DNA of 64,000 nt from Thunnus maccoyii. Taxonomy: Eukaryota > Chordata > Actinopteri > Scombriformes > Scombridae. The stretch spans positions 20,352,505-20,416,504 of the forward strand of contig NC_056535.1 of NCBI RefSeq assembly GCF_910596095.1. The letters run 5' to 3'. This document shows positions 23,601-37,487 of the stretch, in pieces. The notes beneath the pieces were generated by a model, which did no database searches, was not told the origin of the DNA, and worked only from the letters and a program-made list of their open reading frames with translations. Position 1 is the stretch's first letter. Every line of letters begins with the position of its first letter. The position numbers were made by a program, and so were the translations under genes.

Positions 23601-26600
23601 TTGTCTTAATGAGAGAAAATCCCGACTGTACATTTTTTATTCCTCCCATCATATGAGTTGAACAGAGCATAAGCCGCCTAAACAGTGTGTGGCTGAGCAG
23701 AGCCATGTTGAGCTCCATACCACAGCAAGGAAACGATTAAAAATTTAATAGAGTTGAGTGACACAGAAACCTACAAGGGCGTGCCTGCCAAACACGCTCT
23801 CATTCTTTTGCTGTCAGCACTTTTCTTCTCTTCATATACGAACTGTGTTAAGTGGGAGAGGGTCTGAAAACCCGACCCCTGACTGGCTAGAGAAAGAGGT
23901 CAATAAAGCTAATTTATATAACAAACACATTTACTCTTATTTTTTTAATGAGAGAGTTCGTATTGGAAACAAATATATGTACACACAATAACAAAGTAGA
24001 TAACATAGCTCCATAACCTTCTAATACCTAAATATCTCAAAGAGGCTAAAGGGTTAACACATCTTAGCTGCAGCATAACAAAAGATGAAATCTCTATGGG
24101 AGGTATCAGTGCCAGAGTCAGCAAAGCAGCACAGTCTTCTGCAATGATAACCCCATTCTGGAAAACCTATAAGCCGAGCATCCAGCTTCAGATGGACCAG
24201 GCAGCTCCGGCTCCGGCTCTTAAAACTGGGGAAGAAATCTTCCAGCAGAACATAACTGAGACTCTCAGGAGTGTCTTCATCACAGAAATCTCCATGAGAA
24301 TCTCACTGGCCTCAAATTCCAGTATTTTCATGGCTTAACGCTGCTGTTATTCCCACTTAAGTCAGATGTGCAAACAAAATAAAGCCACCTGACTATTAAG
24401 ACTGTCTCTAGACGAAGAGAGAGCCTGGGTCTGTAGTCGCACAAAACAACTTACTGTTTGTTACTCTGTGGTGTGCAGAGTGCTTTGAGAGGGTGACGCA
24501 TACCCAAACAACACCAAGCCATTGAATCACCAGTGTTTACGCAGCCACATAATTCTGCACCATCTGTAGGACTCAGGTCTCATCTTCTGCATAACATAAC
24601 AAGCTGACGACGATGCAACAACAAGGGGACTCGTTGCTACACTGAGCTACAGTTTTCTGAAACACTTATAAATATAGCAAGCTCATTGAATCAATATATT
24701 TTTATTCACGGCAGCAGTAACAGCTTCACAGAGACGTTCTCTCCTTTGCCCTCGAACTTTGAACCAACCGTCACCTCCTTCACCTTACAAGGCAGATGCA
24801 GGATGAAAAAAAGGCAATGAACTTCTGACCTGTCATTCAGACTGCAGAGGAAGCTTTGCAGCTCGGGGGCAACCAGAGTCCACCATCCACTCTGTCTCTC
24901 CTCCCCTCAGTGTCTCACCCTACCATCCCATAAACCCCCACTAAAAACCTCCTGCTCCCCCTTTTATGGCTGCCAGATGGTGGGGAGGCCTCCTTGCCTC
25001 TGGACTTGCCTCTCCAGTCTAGTAAAACCAGTTGACCTCAGCAACATAAAAACTGCTATTTATGAAAAGGCTTGGAACAAAACCCACAAACATCCTGCCA
25101 CTGAAACAATCAAACGCCATCTCATCTCCCAAAGAGCCCTTTTACAAGATGAGAGAAGGACAGAGACACCAATGGATATGTACCCCTGCACTGGGGTGGT
25201 GCAGTCCAGATGTAGCGGCTACACCCAGGTACATTTTTTTTTTCTGTGTGAAGGGGTTTTATTTGCGTGCCTTGGGTGTGAGTGCAGGACTTTGGCAGCG
25301 TCTAGATTTCTCCCTGAGAAACGGAGAGGCAAAACAAACAGAGCCGTCTGCATTCAGGTCGAAGCTGAACCGCAGAACCACAGTCTGGCCTGCGGTTCAC
25401 AACATTCTGTTCCAGCACTGACTTCACCTAAAACAAACACTCTCAAGACCAGTCACCTCAGCCAGAGGGAGAGGAATCTGAGAAAAAGTTTAGTTTTGAA
25501 CTCCATTAACAAATCCCCTCTCTCACACAGCTACTTCTCTGACCGATGTTTTCACCAAGTACTGGGCAAACTCTGCACAAATCTTTTCACTCACTTGTCA
25601 CTTGTGTAGGAGTTGTGCCCTTTTGACGGCATGCTCGGACCGATTCCAAGGTTTGCAAGCGTGCAGAGTTGGGTGGGAAAGCGGGTTAAAAGGCCACAGA
25701 TCGCCTCGTTATAAAAGAGCCGGTCCAATCAATGGCTTCCTTTTACTGCAAATCAATTTAAGTGATTATCTGCTCTTCCAATAACAACTTTCTTCCCCCT
25801 TTGCTCACCTCAGATGCCCCTCCTTTTTCTTCTTCCTTTATTTGTTCTACCAGTTGGAATCTACCATTTATGTCCTGCAATTCAACCTGACCTCCAGGCA
25901 ACCCCTGGCATGGCTGCCTAAGCCATTAGGGTAGCTGTGACTGTGGGTTATTAGTGTGATAAAAGTTTACTGTCCCTCCAGCCACTCTGCACGGCTGCTG
26001 TTTAACGCCTCTGAGGAACACGTCTATGGGACCTTTCACACAGCAGATTGGCCATGAGGGCATTTGGTCAGTAGGCCAACACACAAATACATTTGCAATC
26101 TCTGAGAGGAAGAATGAAATATTCAATTCAGACACACGACACAAGCAGCCGAGGGAATAAAGGACTACAAACAGAATATAAGAGGCACCAAGTAAACCAG
26201 CCTACATCCAAGTCAGGATGATGAATCAAAGTAGAACATCCCCTGTGCGTTGGCTTTGTGGAAATATGTAGACAAGAGGGCTGGGGGAGGGGGAAGGGGG
26301 GGGTGGTGGTGGTGGTTGTCTGTGCTATGTTTTCTCCTGTGCGGCAGAAGTTGTGGGCAGCCGAGCTAACTGCAGCCTCAGCACTTCTTTCCATATTCTC
26401 CAGTTTCAAGCCAAGAGAGAGAACAAAGGCAGAGAGCTAAGCTGCTGCAGAGGTAATGAGGACAGAGGCATGCAGTACAGGAGTGTGTGCCCTCAATAAC
26501 GAGTGCTGCTGCAGTCTATGATGGAGTCCTGTTGGACAGCACAAATAAAAATCCATGCAGCTGCTCCTAGCAGCCACTCTGCCTGTAGTCTACCCACAGA

Positions 26601-29600
26601 CAGCAGTAACTGACTGACTGCAGCCCACCCTTTTTACACTGCAGCTCTGTCTACCACAAAATGGAAACCACAGTGTGGACTGGAATTTGCTTGGAGACAC
26701 ATTGAGATCCATGTAGCAAGCTAGTAAAGCGCCATTAAAACTGTTTATTTCCATTTAAATACTTTAGGTAACAAATTATCTAAGTGTGGCTAAATGTTTT
26801 TAACTGTTTAAGTCATTGCAAACAGTGGTTACATTAGATAAAAATACAGCGTGCAAATTTCTCATATGCAAACAGAGACATTTCAGTGCAATGCAAAAAA
26901 ATTAATGTTCCCATAAAAAGTGGCAGAGCAATTAATTCACACGCACTGTCAAGAAATCAACCAAAATGTGTCAGATGGCGCAAATGACACAAGCTAAGAT
27001 TCCTGAGAATGACAAACACTGCGAGCTGTGGTGTGAAGTATTTGAAAAGAATGGGCGCAGAATTGAGGAAATCCACATAATTTATTGCTAAAGGAGAATC
27101 CCAATTAAACATGAGGACACACCCTTTATCTAGAGCGTCTGCCAAAGTCTACCCAACTCTCCAGCTCACCAGTTGGAATCAATAATGTGATGAAGAAAGA
27201 AAAAGCATTTGAAGGGAGGAATTTTACTGCAAAAATAAAACTTGGAACAGAGAAAGAAAAAGTCAAAAGGGAGAAACATGTCTTCCTGGACTTGGTATTC
27301 ATTATGCACTTAATATCCTTCTGTAAGCCCAAACAATGCTTGCTCTTTTTTTTGCAGTTTCAAAGCATCATGAATGACATGTTCAGCTTTGCTTTGCTGC
27401 TTTTGCAGGCTGGTATGAGCTCCATCTCATCACAGAACATCTTTAAAACCATGCATTGAAGAAAAACATGTAAACATCCTACATGTTTAAAAATGTAAAT
27501 AATTATAGTAGTATATATCTGTCGGGTAAATATAAGTACAACTTTATTTACTACAAATGTCTTTAATTTTGAAGTCGGAAGCATTCCACAGAAAGGCTGT
27601 TTTGGCAGCTCTTGGCCGTAAAGCTGTGTCAGTGCTGGTCCATGCCAGCCCCACCCCATTAAGGCCGAACCCTGCACATCATGTGTTTCCACTTTACCGA
27701 TAGGGTGGAAATGACCTCAACGCAGTAAAAGATGACAGGGGTGCTAGCGCTGTTCACCAGATGTGTGCAGAAAGAGAGAGAAAGAGGAGGAGGAGGAGGA
27801 AGGGGAGAGAAAACCATTCGCCTGAAGAATTTACTGCAAACCCCTGAGGAGCCCTGTGATTGAGGGTTCAAGTCGAGCTCCAGAGGTTCCTGGTGTATCT
27901 CAGCGGCACTCGGCTTCATGGAGCACATACCCTCCTGGCTGGGGCCAGACACAGAACTGCATGCACGTACACATGCAGTAGTGCGCGCACACGCACACAT
28001 TCACCAAAACCCCACTGTCATTCCACTGCACCTGCTAGCTACACAAAAGCCACTTCCTCCCACTGTGTCCGGCCAAGCCCCTTTATCCCATTTCGTACAG
28101 CGTGCACCACAACAAAGGAAGAGAAATTAGGGAGCTGCGTTGATGATAGGGCGACTAATCTCTTTGGAGGGACTCATTATATCAGCAGCCTGTACAGTTC
28201 AGCAGCTGAAAGGGGTGAATTAAATATGGACATGCAGAGATGGGCGTCTTTGTGAAGATGAGTGCACCAACAATGCCCTGTTATTACCTCTGGAATTATT
28301 CATACATTCCATATGGGACAGATGCCCTGACCAGACTATCATCTTTGCATTTGATTAAACACATTCGACTGATACAAGGTCACAAGTGAATTCATTATCT
28401 TCAAAATATCTGAATGTTTTGTCTTTTTTAGCCCATAACGGTCATATAATGGCGGTTCATATTTATTCTTAGCAGGCTCCCTTCTCTTGAGTGAAAAGTT
28501 TCCTCAGATCATCAAAGGTCACATGACCTTGCACTAAAACACATACTCCTGTGCGGCAGATTAAGACCGTTGGCGCCAAAAGGAGAGGTGATTACTTAGT
28601 TTTTGATGATAATCTGAAAAGCAGCTTGAACTTTTTTTAAGATGATGTGCGCACTTGCTCAACTCTTCTCTTGACATCAGCCATACTCTGCTTAAGTACC
28701 TCCTCAGTCACTAATCTGGGTGTTAGGTTTGACCCTCAGCTGACTTTTCATGATCATATAAGACATCTATGCAAAACCACTTTCTGCCATCTTAAAAACA
28801 TTTGTAAACTCTGCCCCTCTCTAACCCTGTCAGATGCTGAGAAACCTGTCCATGCCTTCATCTCCTCAAGACTGGACTACTGCAATATGCTCTTCAAAGG
28901 GATCCTTGATGCAGGAGCATCCAGAAGCTCCAGTACATTCAGAACAACGCTGCCAGAATTCTGATGAGTGTGCGAAAACACGAATGTATAACACCAATTC
29001 TGTTTTCATTGCACTGGCTCTCTGTCTCCTTCAGGATTGGCTACAAAGTCCTGCTACTCACATACAAATCCATCAATGGACATGCGCCTCCCTACCTACA
29101 GGAACTGATCATACCACAAACCTCCATCCGCACCTTCAGATCTGCCAGCTCCTGCCAACTCCTCCGGGCCCCCTGTACTAAGGTCCACACCATGGGGGAT
29201 CGAGCCTTCTGCTCTGCTGCACCACGCTTGTGGAACAGCCTTCCTAACCATCTGAAGGCAGCACAGACCCTCGTCTCTTTTAAAAAAGAAAATCTTTCTA
29301 TTCAGGAAAGCTTTTTCTGCTTAACTTGTATTATTATTTTCTTTATGTTGTGTGCTCTATATTATTAATACTGTAACACTTTGAGTTGCCCTATGAATGA
29401 AAAGTGCAGTACAAATTAAATGTGTTAGTATTGTTATTTATTATTATTGAGACACAAGGCTATAATAGTCTCCTCATTATAGGATAAAGGGTGAGCCTGC
29501 TCTATTTCAGGCCATGCCTGTCTGTGTCTGCGCTTGTCGACTGGCTGGAAATAAAGCCAGACGCCTGTCAACGCCACAAGCACAGGGAGGCAGGCGGCCC

Positions 29601-30404
29601 TGCTGGGCAGCCGGTGCAGCGAGCACAGTGCGGGCGACCCTTCAACTATTAGACACCTGCAAAAAGGGGGGAGTGGGAGGGAAGAGGTGTCCCCAGCGTG
29701 TGAGCAACCATGGCCCATCTGTACGCCTGTCTCTCTAAATGTAGACTCCGCTTATTGATACAGAGAGAAAGAGCAAAGGGAGAGCAGGGTGGGGCGGCGG
29801 CTAACAAAAAAAAATGAGCCGAGATACAGTACATTCTGCTTTTGAATGAGGTAATAAACAAGGCTAACGAGGTCAAAGAGGGAAAAAGCCCACCTGACCA
29901 GATGATGCTGTGGCAAAGAGTGACCGTGACGGATCCTGGGGTGACTGTAATACTGAATAAATAACTTTCCCCCCTCACTGCATTGGAGTCTGCTAGGACA
30001 GCTGTGCTGAATTCATTTGATACGGGTGCCTGCTGACAATGCTGCATTGCTCCGTCTCTGCAAGAAAGCATGTCGAGCTGGTCTGATGAACACACAGGGG
30101 CTCGCAGCTTTTCACCAACGCTGAATGATTGTTCTGCTACACAACACCGAAGCTCTGACCTCCTGCGAAACTAAAGCTAAGAGAAATAAACCGTGTTGGG
30201 AGATGGTTGGTTGAGAGCTCTACGGTACTGTACGTGCAGATTGTCAGAGAGAAGACAGAGGCGTCTGTAATGGCACATAGTGAAACAGGAGAGAGCTGTG
30301 GATCCCACTCATTTGTTCATTTAGCGCACTCTTGAAACTAGCCTGGAGAAGGCGATAGAGGATGGTTATGAGGTCATCCTGACAAAGTAGCGGTGCCTCT
30401 TCAC

Positions 30405-30457
<53 letters not shown>

Positions 30458-33019
30458 ACACCCCTGGAGCAGTACAGTTAAACATGTGCGGCGTATGTAG
30501 GCCAGTCTGAATACAGACTGATAACAGCATGTGCTCACTACAGTGGAGGTGGAGATCTAAGTATAAAGCAGAGTGAGGGGGAGTGCAGTAGGAGATCTCA
30601 GTGGAGGAGAGGAGGAGAGCCTGTGTCTGTGTATGTGTCTGCGCGTGTGTGTGTGTGTGTCCTACAGGGTCGAGGAGGTGTCAAACGGAGGAGGTGAATG
30701 ATGGTGGCGGGGCAGAGGAGGTGTCAGACAAGGAGGTCTCAGTGATGGAGAGGGGAGCTTTATACAGTGCTGACCTGTGGGAGAAGTGTGTGTGATGCAG
30801 AGTGGAGGAGGAGGAGGTCTGAGTTGGAGAAAGGAAAGCAGCAGCAGCAGGAGGAGGAGGAGGAGGAGGAGGAGGAGGATAGACTCGTCGAGTCACAGTG
30901 TGGAGGTCACAATGAAAGAGGATGGGCAGTGAATGGAGGAGGGTGAGGTCTCTGTACTGTAGGTCTATGCACTGTGAGGTCTGTGCGCACATATGTGTGT
31001 GTGTGTGTGTGTGTGCTCTGGCGCGCTTCTTTGAGCCCACCAGCCAGAGAGCACGAAGTTCTTATTTAGCACAGGAAGAGCAGCTCTGCTTAGCAACCAC
31101 AGCCGCCCTCCAATCACAAGCGCACGGAGCAGACTCCAACTGAGGACGAGTCCTTTCTGCGTGTGTGGAGTCTCACAGAGGCCTCAAAATGTTGAGGTAC
31201 ATACCTGCCCACACGCGCAAACATAAACAAAACAGGTCTGTAATGCAAACTATTCCTGCCGAATTGCACTCGAAGCTTTTATGTCACTAGCAGACAAAGA
31301 CAAAAGTGCATTCACACCCTTCTGTCTTCTGAACTCAGCAGAGAATTCAAAGTTAATCTAAACCATCCTAATCCTAAAATAAATTATGCATATCCCAAAG
31401 AGCAAGGGAGTCGTGTAAATCCCTAAAACATTCATTCTCCTCTTTTCCCGCAGCCACACACAGAACTGTACAGCAGCTTGGCACCGCACCAGTTGCAAGT
31501 GAACTGATAGCAGCTCCGATTGTGATCTGCTAGCCATCAAAACAGGAGGCACGAACAAGACTTGGAGCAAATGCTGTCTGAACACTGAGCAGTCTGTTTG
31601 GTTTAGCTGCGTGAGCTAATCCTCCTGATATCTTTGGAGGTGGTCGGTGGGCGGATTGTAGGCGAGAGCAGCATGCCGATTTGTCATATGGCACCAGCAG
31701 GGCCTACTTCTGCTCTGGCTGGAGCTCCATTAGCACATCTCCAATGTGGTCTAACAGTTATGTAGCTTAGAGCTGCGGGTCATTAAGGAGACAGAGAGAA
31801 AATTTAAGGGGATAAATATTGCAATTCAGCTGGTGTCTTCGGCCTCTGTAGTCTCATCAGAAAAGCACTTGAGTTGGTACGTGCAATTGGACTGTTGGTT
31901 TCTCCATGTTACATATTCTCTGCAGTATATCTAATTCATGCTCTAATTACAAAATTCCAGAGGGACTGGTTATAAATTGTGAGGATGCTTTGAGCGAGCC
32001 AGGGAAGGAGGAGAGAGTCCATGGCTGATGATGTAAAGCAACTGACATTCAGTCTGTCTGAGTCTGCTCCTGAAGACGCTGTCCAGAGAAGATGACGGTT
32101 TTGATGTGCACTGTGGTCTCTGCATTCCAGGAGTTATGTAGGATTATCAGAGTTTAACCCCCCCACCACCCCCCCACCCCCCCATGACTGCAGCAGCTTA
32201 GTAGCTCAGCCAGCAGCAGATGCAGACTCCAGGATTTCCTGTCTCTGCACCAGATGGGCCTGACTCTTAATCACAGAGCTCGAAATCAGGAGGTGATCGA
32301 GGAGGAATTGATGATGATTGTGGAATAACACTAACCCGAAACAGGCATCTGTTCTGCCACTAACGGACCGGCTGACTGGCTTGTTGACTGCAGTCACAGC
32401 CAGCGCTCATCTCCTCCCTCGTCTCATCATCACCGATCAACACTAATCATCCTCCTCCCTCACTCCGCGAGTTATACAAGAAGTCTTTCACACATTAGCA
32501 CTGTGCTGTGTCATCGAGGTTTATAGAGGAATGAACGGAGCAAAACATCGTCCGCTTTAAATTATTAAAAATACAGATGGGCAATACAGTATAGTGGCAT
32601 AATATTGATGTTGCAACACAAGCGACTAAATATTGTCTGATGTTTTTGTTATTTACTGTAGATAGATATGATACTGAACCACAAATTGCTCCCGATGGTC
32701 AGGCCAGCACCTTGCATGGAAGCTTGCTGGCATCAGTGTGTGAGTGTGTGTGTGTGAATGTGAGCGTAAACGGGTGAATGAGCAGCAGAAACACTGTAAA
32801 GTGTTTTAGATAAAAGCGTCACAGTCAAATTCAGCCTTTTAAATATGACTTTTCAGTTTTCCAGTTAATGCTGCTTACAGTAACATATTTTCTCTTACTT
32901 AGACTTGTAAGACCAGTATCCTGTTCTACAGTATATTTCTCATATTTATTTAAAGGTGTTACATATCATATATACGTTATATATTATAACATGCCTATAT
33001 AAATATGTGTGTGTATTTA

Positions 33020-33066
<47 letters not shown>

Positions 33067-36000
33067 TGCTATTTTATTTGTCCTTTTTCCTCCTTGTGTT
33101 TTTTCTATTTGTTTAAATTTTCACTGCTCATTTGATTTTTTGTTATTGCTTCATGTTTGTCTTTTGTAAAGCATTTTGTAACCATTGATTTTGATAAGTG
33201 CTATATCAATAAACCATTTTTAATAAAAAAAATATCATTATCCTTCTCATATTTGTCTTAATTGTCAACTAATGATTTTTCTCATGAATTTTATGTGTAA
33301 ATATTTTCTTAAACAACAACAGTAACATATAACAGTGTCGTTATGGAGAAAGTTGGTAAAAAATATTGTGATGTGGTCAATTTTATCAAAATGGCCCCCT
33401 GTGCTTAAACAAATGTGAGATAAGACCTGTATATATCTATGTACGGCACAACAGTATGGTTGAAATCATTACCACAATACTATTAAGGATATTTTCATAA
33501 CATCCACACATGTCACAATATGACAAGTGCATTCAAAATCACATACTGTTTGTAATTCCATGAGCCAAGCTCTTTGTTTGTGTAAAACAAGAACTTCAAT
33601 AACTAATTTTGTTAAATTGTAATTACGACATGCCCAGAATCATTAATTTGGACAATAGAAATTTGTATAAATATAACATAATAAGATCAAATCGTGATGA
33701 TGTGATTCTGCTGAAAGTCGATTAATGATTATACTGAAATAATTGCCCATCCCTATCTCTATCAGACATGCAGACACCACTTTGGGCTCCAATCTGTCTT
33801 TGAGCACAGAACCAGGAAGCCAGTGACACAAGATTTCCCACCCTGGGAGAGGCTGGAGGTTACAGACCTATCCACACACCACCTAAAGAAACAAGGCACT
33901 AACAAAGAGAAATGGCTGCACTTCACAGCCTCTGAAAGCCCGGCCTTCAGACAAAGGAGGCGGCAGGTCTTTCGCACACATCACCCATGACAGAACCCCA
34001 GCTGACACTCTTTTAACATGGGGTCACCGCTGCGAGAATGGAGGCCACAACCCCTGGGAGCTCCTGACACCCTTTTGCCCCTAACATGCCGTCCCTGCTT
34101 TGGCCGAACGCTCTGTCCAGCGTGCACTGCAGAGACGAGGTGATGGTCTTCTGGGGGGGCTGGTCAGTGGGGAGTTGGACACTGGGGAGGGGAGGGGTTG
34201 GGACTCAGGCGACTGCTCTCAAAAGAATGATGTTTCCGAGAGAAGAGTGAGGAGGAGAAAGAAAATTAAAGCCTCAAACTACCAAAAACATGGATTTGCT
34301 GCACCATAAAAAGCCTTCAGGACTATGATGTAGAAAAACACTAAATCTGAATCAAATGACTGACTCTAAATTGAATCTGGGTGGGTCAGGTCTTAGCTGG
34401 CTGGGTCAACGCTGGGCAGACAGGCCCATCAAGGACCAAAGGGATGCACCATGTCAGCTTTCAGGGCTTCCTAGAGGTCAGCAGACAGATGGGAATGGAA
34501 ATGAGCCGGCAGTGAGCTCATTTTAATCTGGCTCGCACAGCTGATCCAGTCATTACACGCTCCTGTTTACATGCAAACACACTCGTATACTCACTACACA
34601 TAAAAACCCGGACATACAAGCAAACAAGTTCGTGCTTTTACCTGATGAAGAAAGGTAGGATTTCTCATTAATCCATCAACTTTAATAACAGTTAATAAAC
34701 CGAAAACACACAACCCTTTACCCTTCGACACACACTTGATTGGTTTGCTCCAGGTTTGAGGCTAATTTCATTGAGTGAGGAGAACAATAGGATGAAAAAC
34801 GGCATAAATTGGCCTCAGTTGAATGGCTTTAATATCCATTCCATTAAGGAGGGTCTACACAGTTCTCCAGAGTCCTCTTTTGCTCAGATGATTGATCGCA
34901 TTGCCCTTACTTCTTAGGGATATATTTTTTTTACAGTTAATGCTCAGAAGTATTTGACTTTGGATTGAAAAAAAAAAACGAAGGTTTTGCAATTCAAATC
35001 CTCTTTCTTTGAGATTTTCATGCTAATCAGAAAAGTTAACATTTGAATTATTATACACAAGGTTCAGCACAATGCAGCAACTCATTTTAAAAAAGACTAG
35101 ATCAAAACCTAATATATGAAACGCTAAAGGGCTTTGAATTTGAAACGATGGATACAGGAAGTGGCAACACATAGCGACCAAGCCCCAAGGAAGTGCGCTG
35201 GGCTTTGACTGAAGCCAATTTGATATAGGGCCTTTCTCATATACATAAATGGCCTTTCTTAATACCAAGTACGCCAAGTTCGGACTTGCGTACTTGCTAG
35301 TTTGGACTTGGCAAGTTCAAATTGGGAGTACAAACTTCTGAGGACGGGAGGACACAGTACAATCATTCTGCCTGCTGATAGCAGCAGATCAGCTTCAACA
35401 CAACTACCTGACCGTACTGTGATAAAATGATCTCAACTCAAAGCTCCACTAACATTTTATTCCTCACAAAAAAATTTCATTGACAGAGAGATGCAGTAAA
35501 TCATGATATTCAGTCTGTAATGTAGATATAATAAAAATCCAAACTGTTATGTAACTTAATAAAATAAAACAAAATTTATTATAGACTGATCTGTTCATTT
35601 TAATACATTTATATGTATTGAAATGTGGTGATATCTGTACATATAGAGCCCCAGAGGCAGCGCGGCCAACCAATGGTGTAACTTCATCACTCAGTCAGTC
35701 AGTCAGAGACAGACATTCACATTTATAGGGCTGGCCCCGTTATTGTGGTCCAGCCAAAAAAGGACTCAAAATTCAAGTTTCCAAATTTTTTGGCAGTGTG
35801 AGAGTAAAAATCACGCAGGATCTTGGATAAACATTACTGTACCCATCCCAAAAATGAGAAATTTTATTGGGATCAAGCTTCATTTCAGTGTAATGTTTGT
35901 TATCTGTCCATTGTACATATAACCCTGCATCCTTTATCAGACAGCCATCTGGCCAGTGGACTGGACACAAGGGCATGTGATTGGATGGTGTGAAAAGAAT

Positions 36001-37413
36001 GGGGGAAGGCTGGGTCAGTGTCTTTGGGGAAAGGTCAGGGGTTATGGCCCTTTGACAACACATGTCAAGGCCTGGCTCAAACACCCTGCATCTTCTGAAT
36101 GAGAGAGTCTGCAGGCTCCGCTAAGCAATCTGCCCTCATCTGCACATTAGGCAAAGGGCTAAATGACCAAATGCTGGATTTGATGCAAAACAGACACAAT
36201 GGTTCACTGGTTTCATTCCCTCCTCTGATCCGGCTTCTGCTTTCATGAGCCGGCTGCAGTATTTCAAAAATGACTGGTTATGTTTCTACATTCACAGATT
36301 ATCAATAAAAACTGGAATCATTCTAAATCACACTTAAATCTCTTAAGAAAACTTCAAAACTATTCCACAAAAAAACAATAACACTTGCTCCATCAAATAT
36401 AATCTTCTCAGCAGTTTCTTGACAGTGCTGTATCTGCACTAACCGCCACGTACATGAGGTGGGAGTCTAGACAGATGATACCGGCAGAGGAGGTAAACTT
36501 CCAGGCACTCTCTTATTAATAAAACACTCTGACATCAGAGGGAGGCTGAGGCAGACCGATAACATTGAGTTTTTGTTTCATGGGTAAGCTGAGCCAAGCT
36601 TTGTCTGCGAGCCCCCCGTCCGGCCTTTCAGCAGCTTGGCCTGTCAGGCTGATGTATGGGAGAGCGCTGGTGTGCAGCTCCCCGAGGACCGGGCCTGTCT
36701 GCTAACTGGGACACAACTGACAGTGAACCACAGCAAACATGCACTGCCCCCTCTGCCACGCTCTCTCCATGATGCTCAGCCCCTGTGTATATCACACACA
36801 CTGAAAGACTGTCAGCGCAGGACTCACCATTTTGGAAAATATATAACACACAGGTGATACATCAAAACCTGCTGACTGCAGATAGGGAAGAAATTAGCCA
36901 CAGGTGCAATGCGAGACAGATATTTCATGACTGTACAAAGATTTTTGTCAGGAGTGTGTGTTGAATTCTTGGGAAAACATGCTCTAAATCAGCTGTGGAT
37001 GCTTTCAGGACCTCATAGTGTGAATATTTCTAAATTGAGAACTAAAACATGAAATATTTAACGATTGCTTCACCTTTTCTATCACTTTCAGGCATGTTTC
37101 CATAAGCCGAATACTTTTTCTGAGTACTTTTTTAAAAGAGAGTACTGAGGTTTCCCTGTGAGACATCTCCTGGCTCCTGCTCAGACTGGAGCAGTACCAT
37201 GGTGATGCATACAGAGGTGTCCGCTCATTAGCAGAGTCCCACACAACAGCTGCTCTGTGACGAAGGAACAGCCACCTCGTCTCCTGGCTCCCTTTGTCCA
37301 TACTAAACATCTCTGACCCACGCAAGGAGCCAGGACGGTCACATATAGACACACACACACACACACACCTTTTATCCTATCCTGACAGGCCACAAAAACG
37401 CTTCTCTCTCTCA

Positions 37414-37487
<74 letters not shown>

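Noticed and set aside
28647-29368. Host gene encoding a reverse-transcriptase-like protein
   Set aside because: Frames are broken and the order of motifs matches the end of an L2-type LINE. No promoter or intact ORF is seen.
30404-30457. CRISPR-like array
   Set aside because: It is a pure ATCT tetranucleotide repeat without spacers, in vertebrate DNA.
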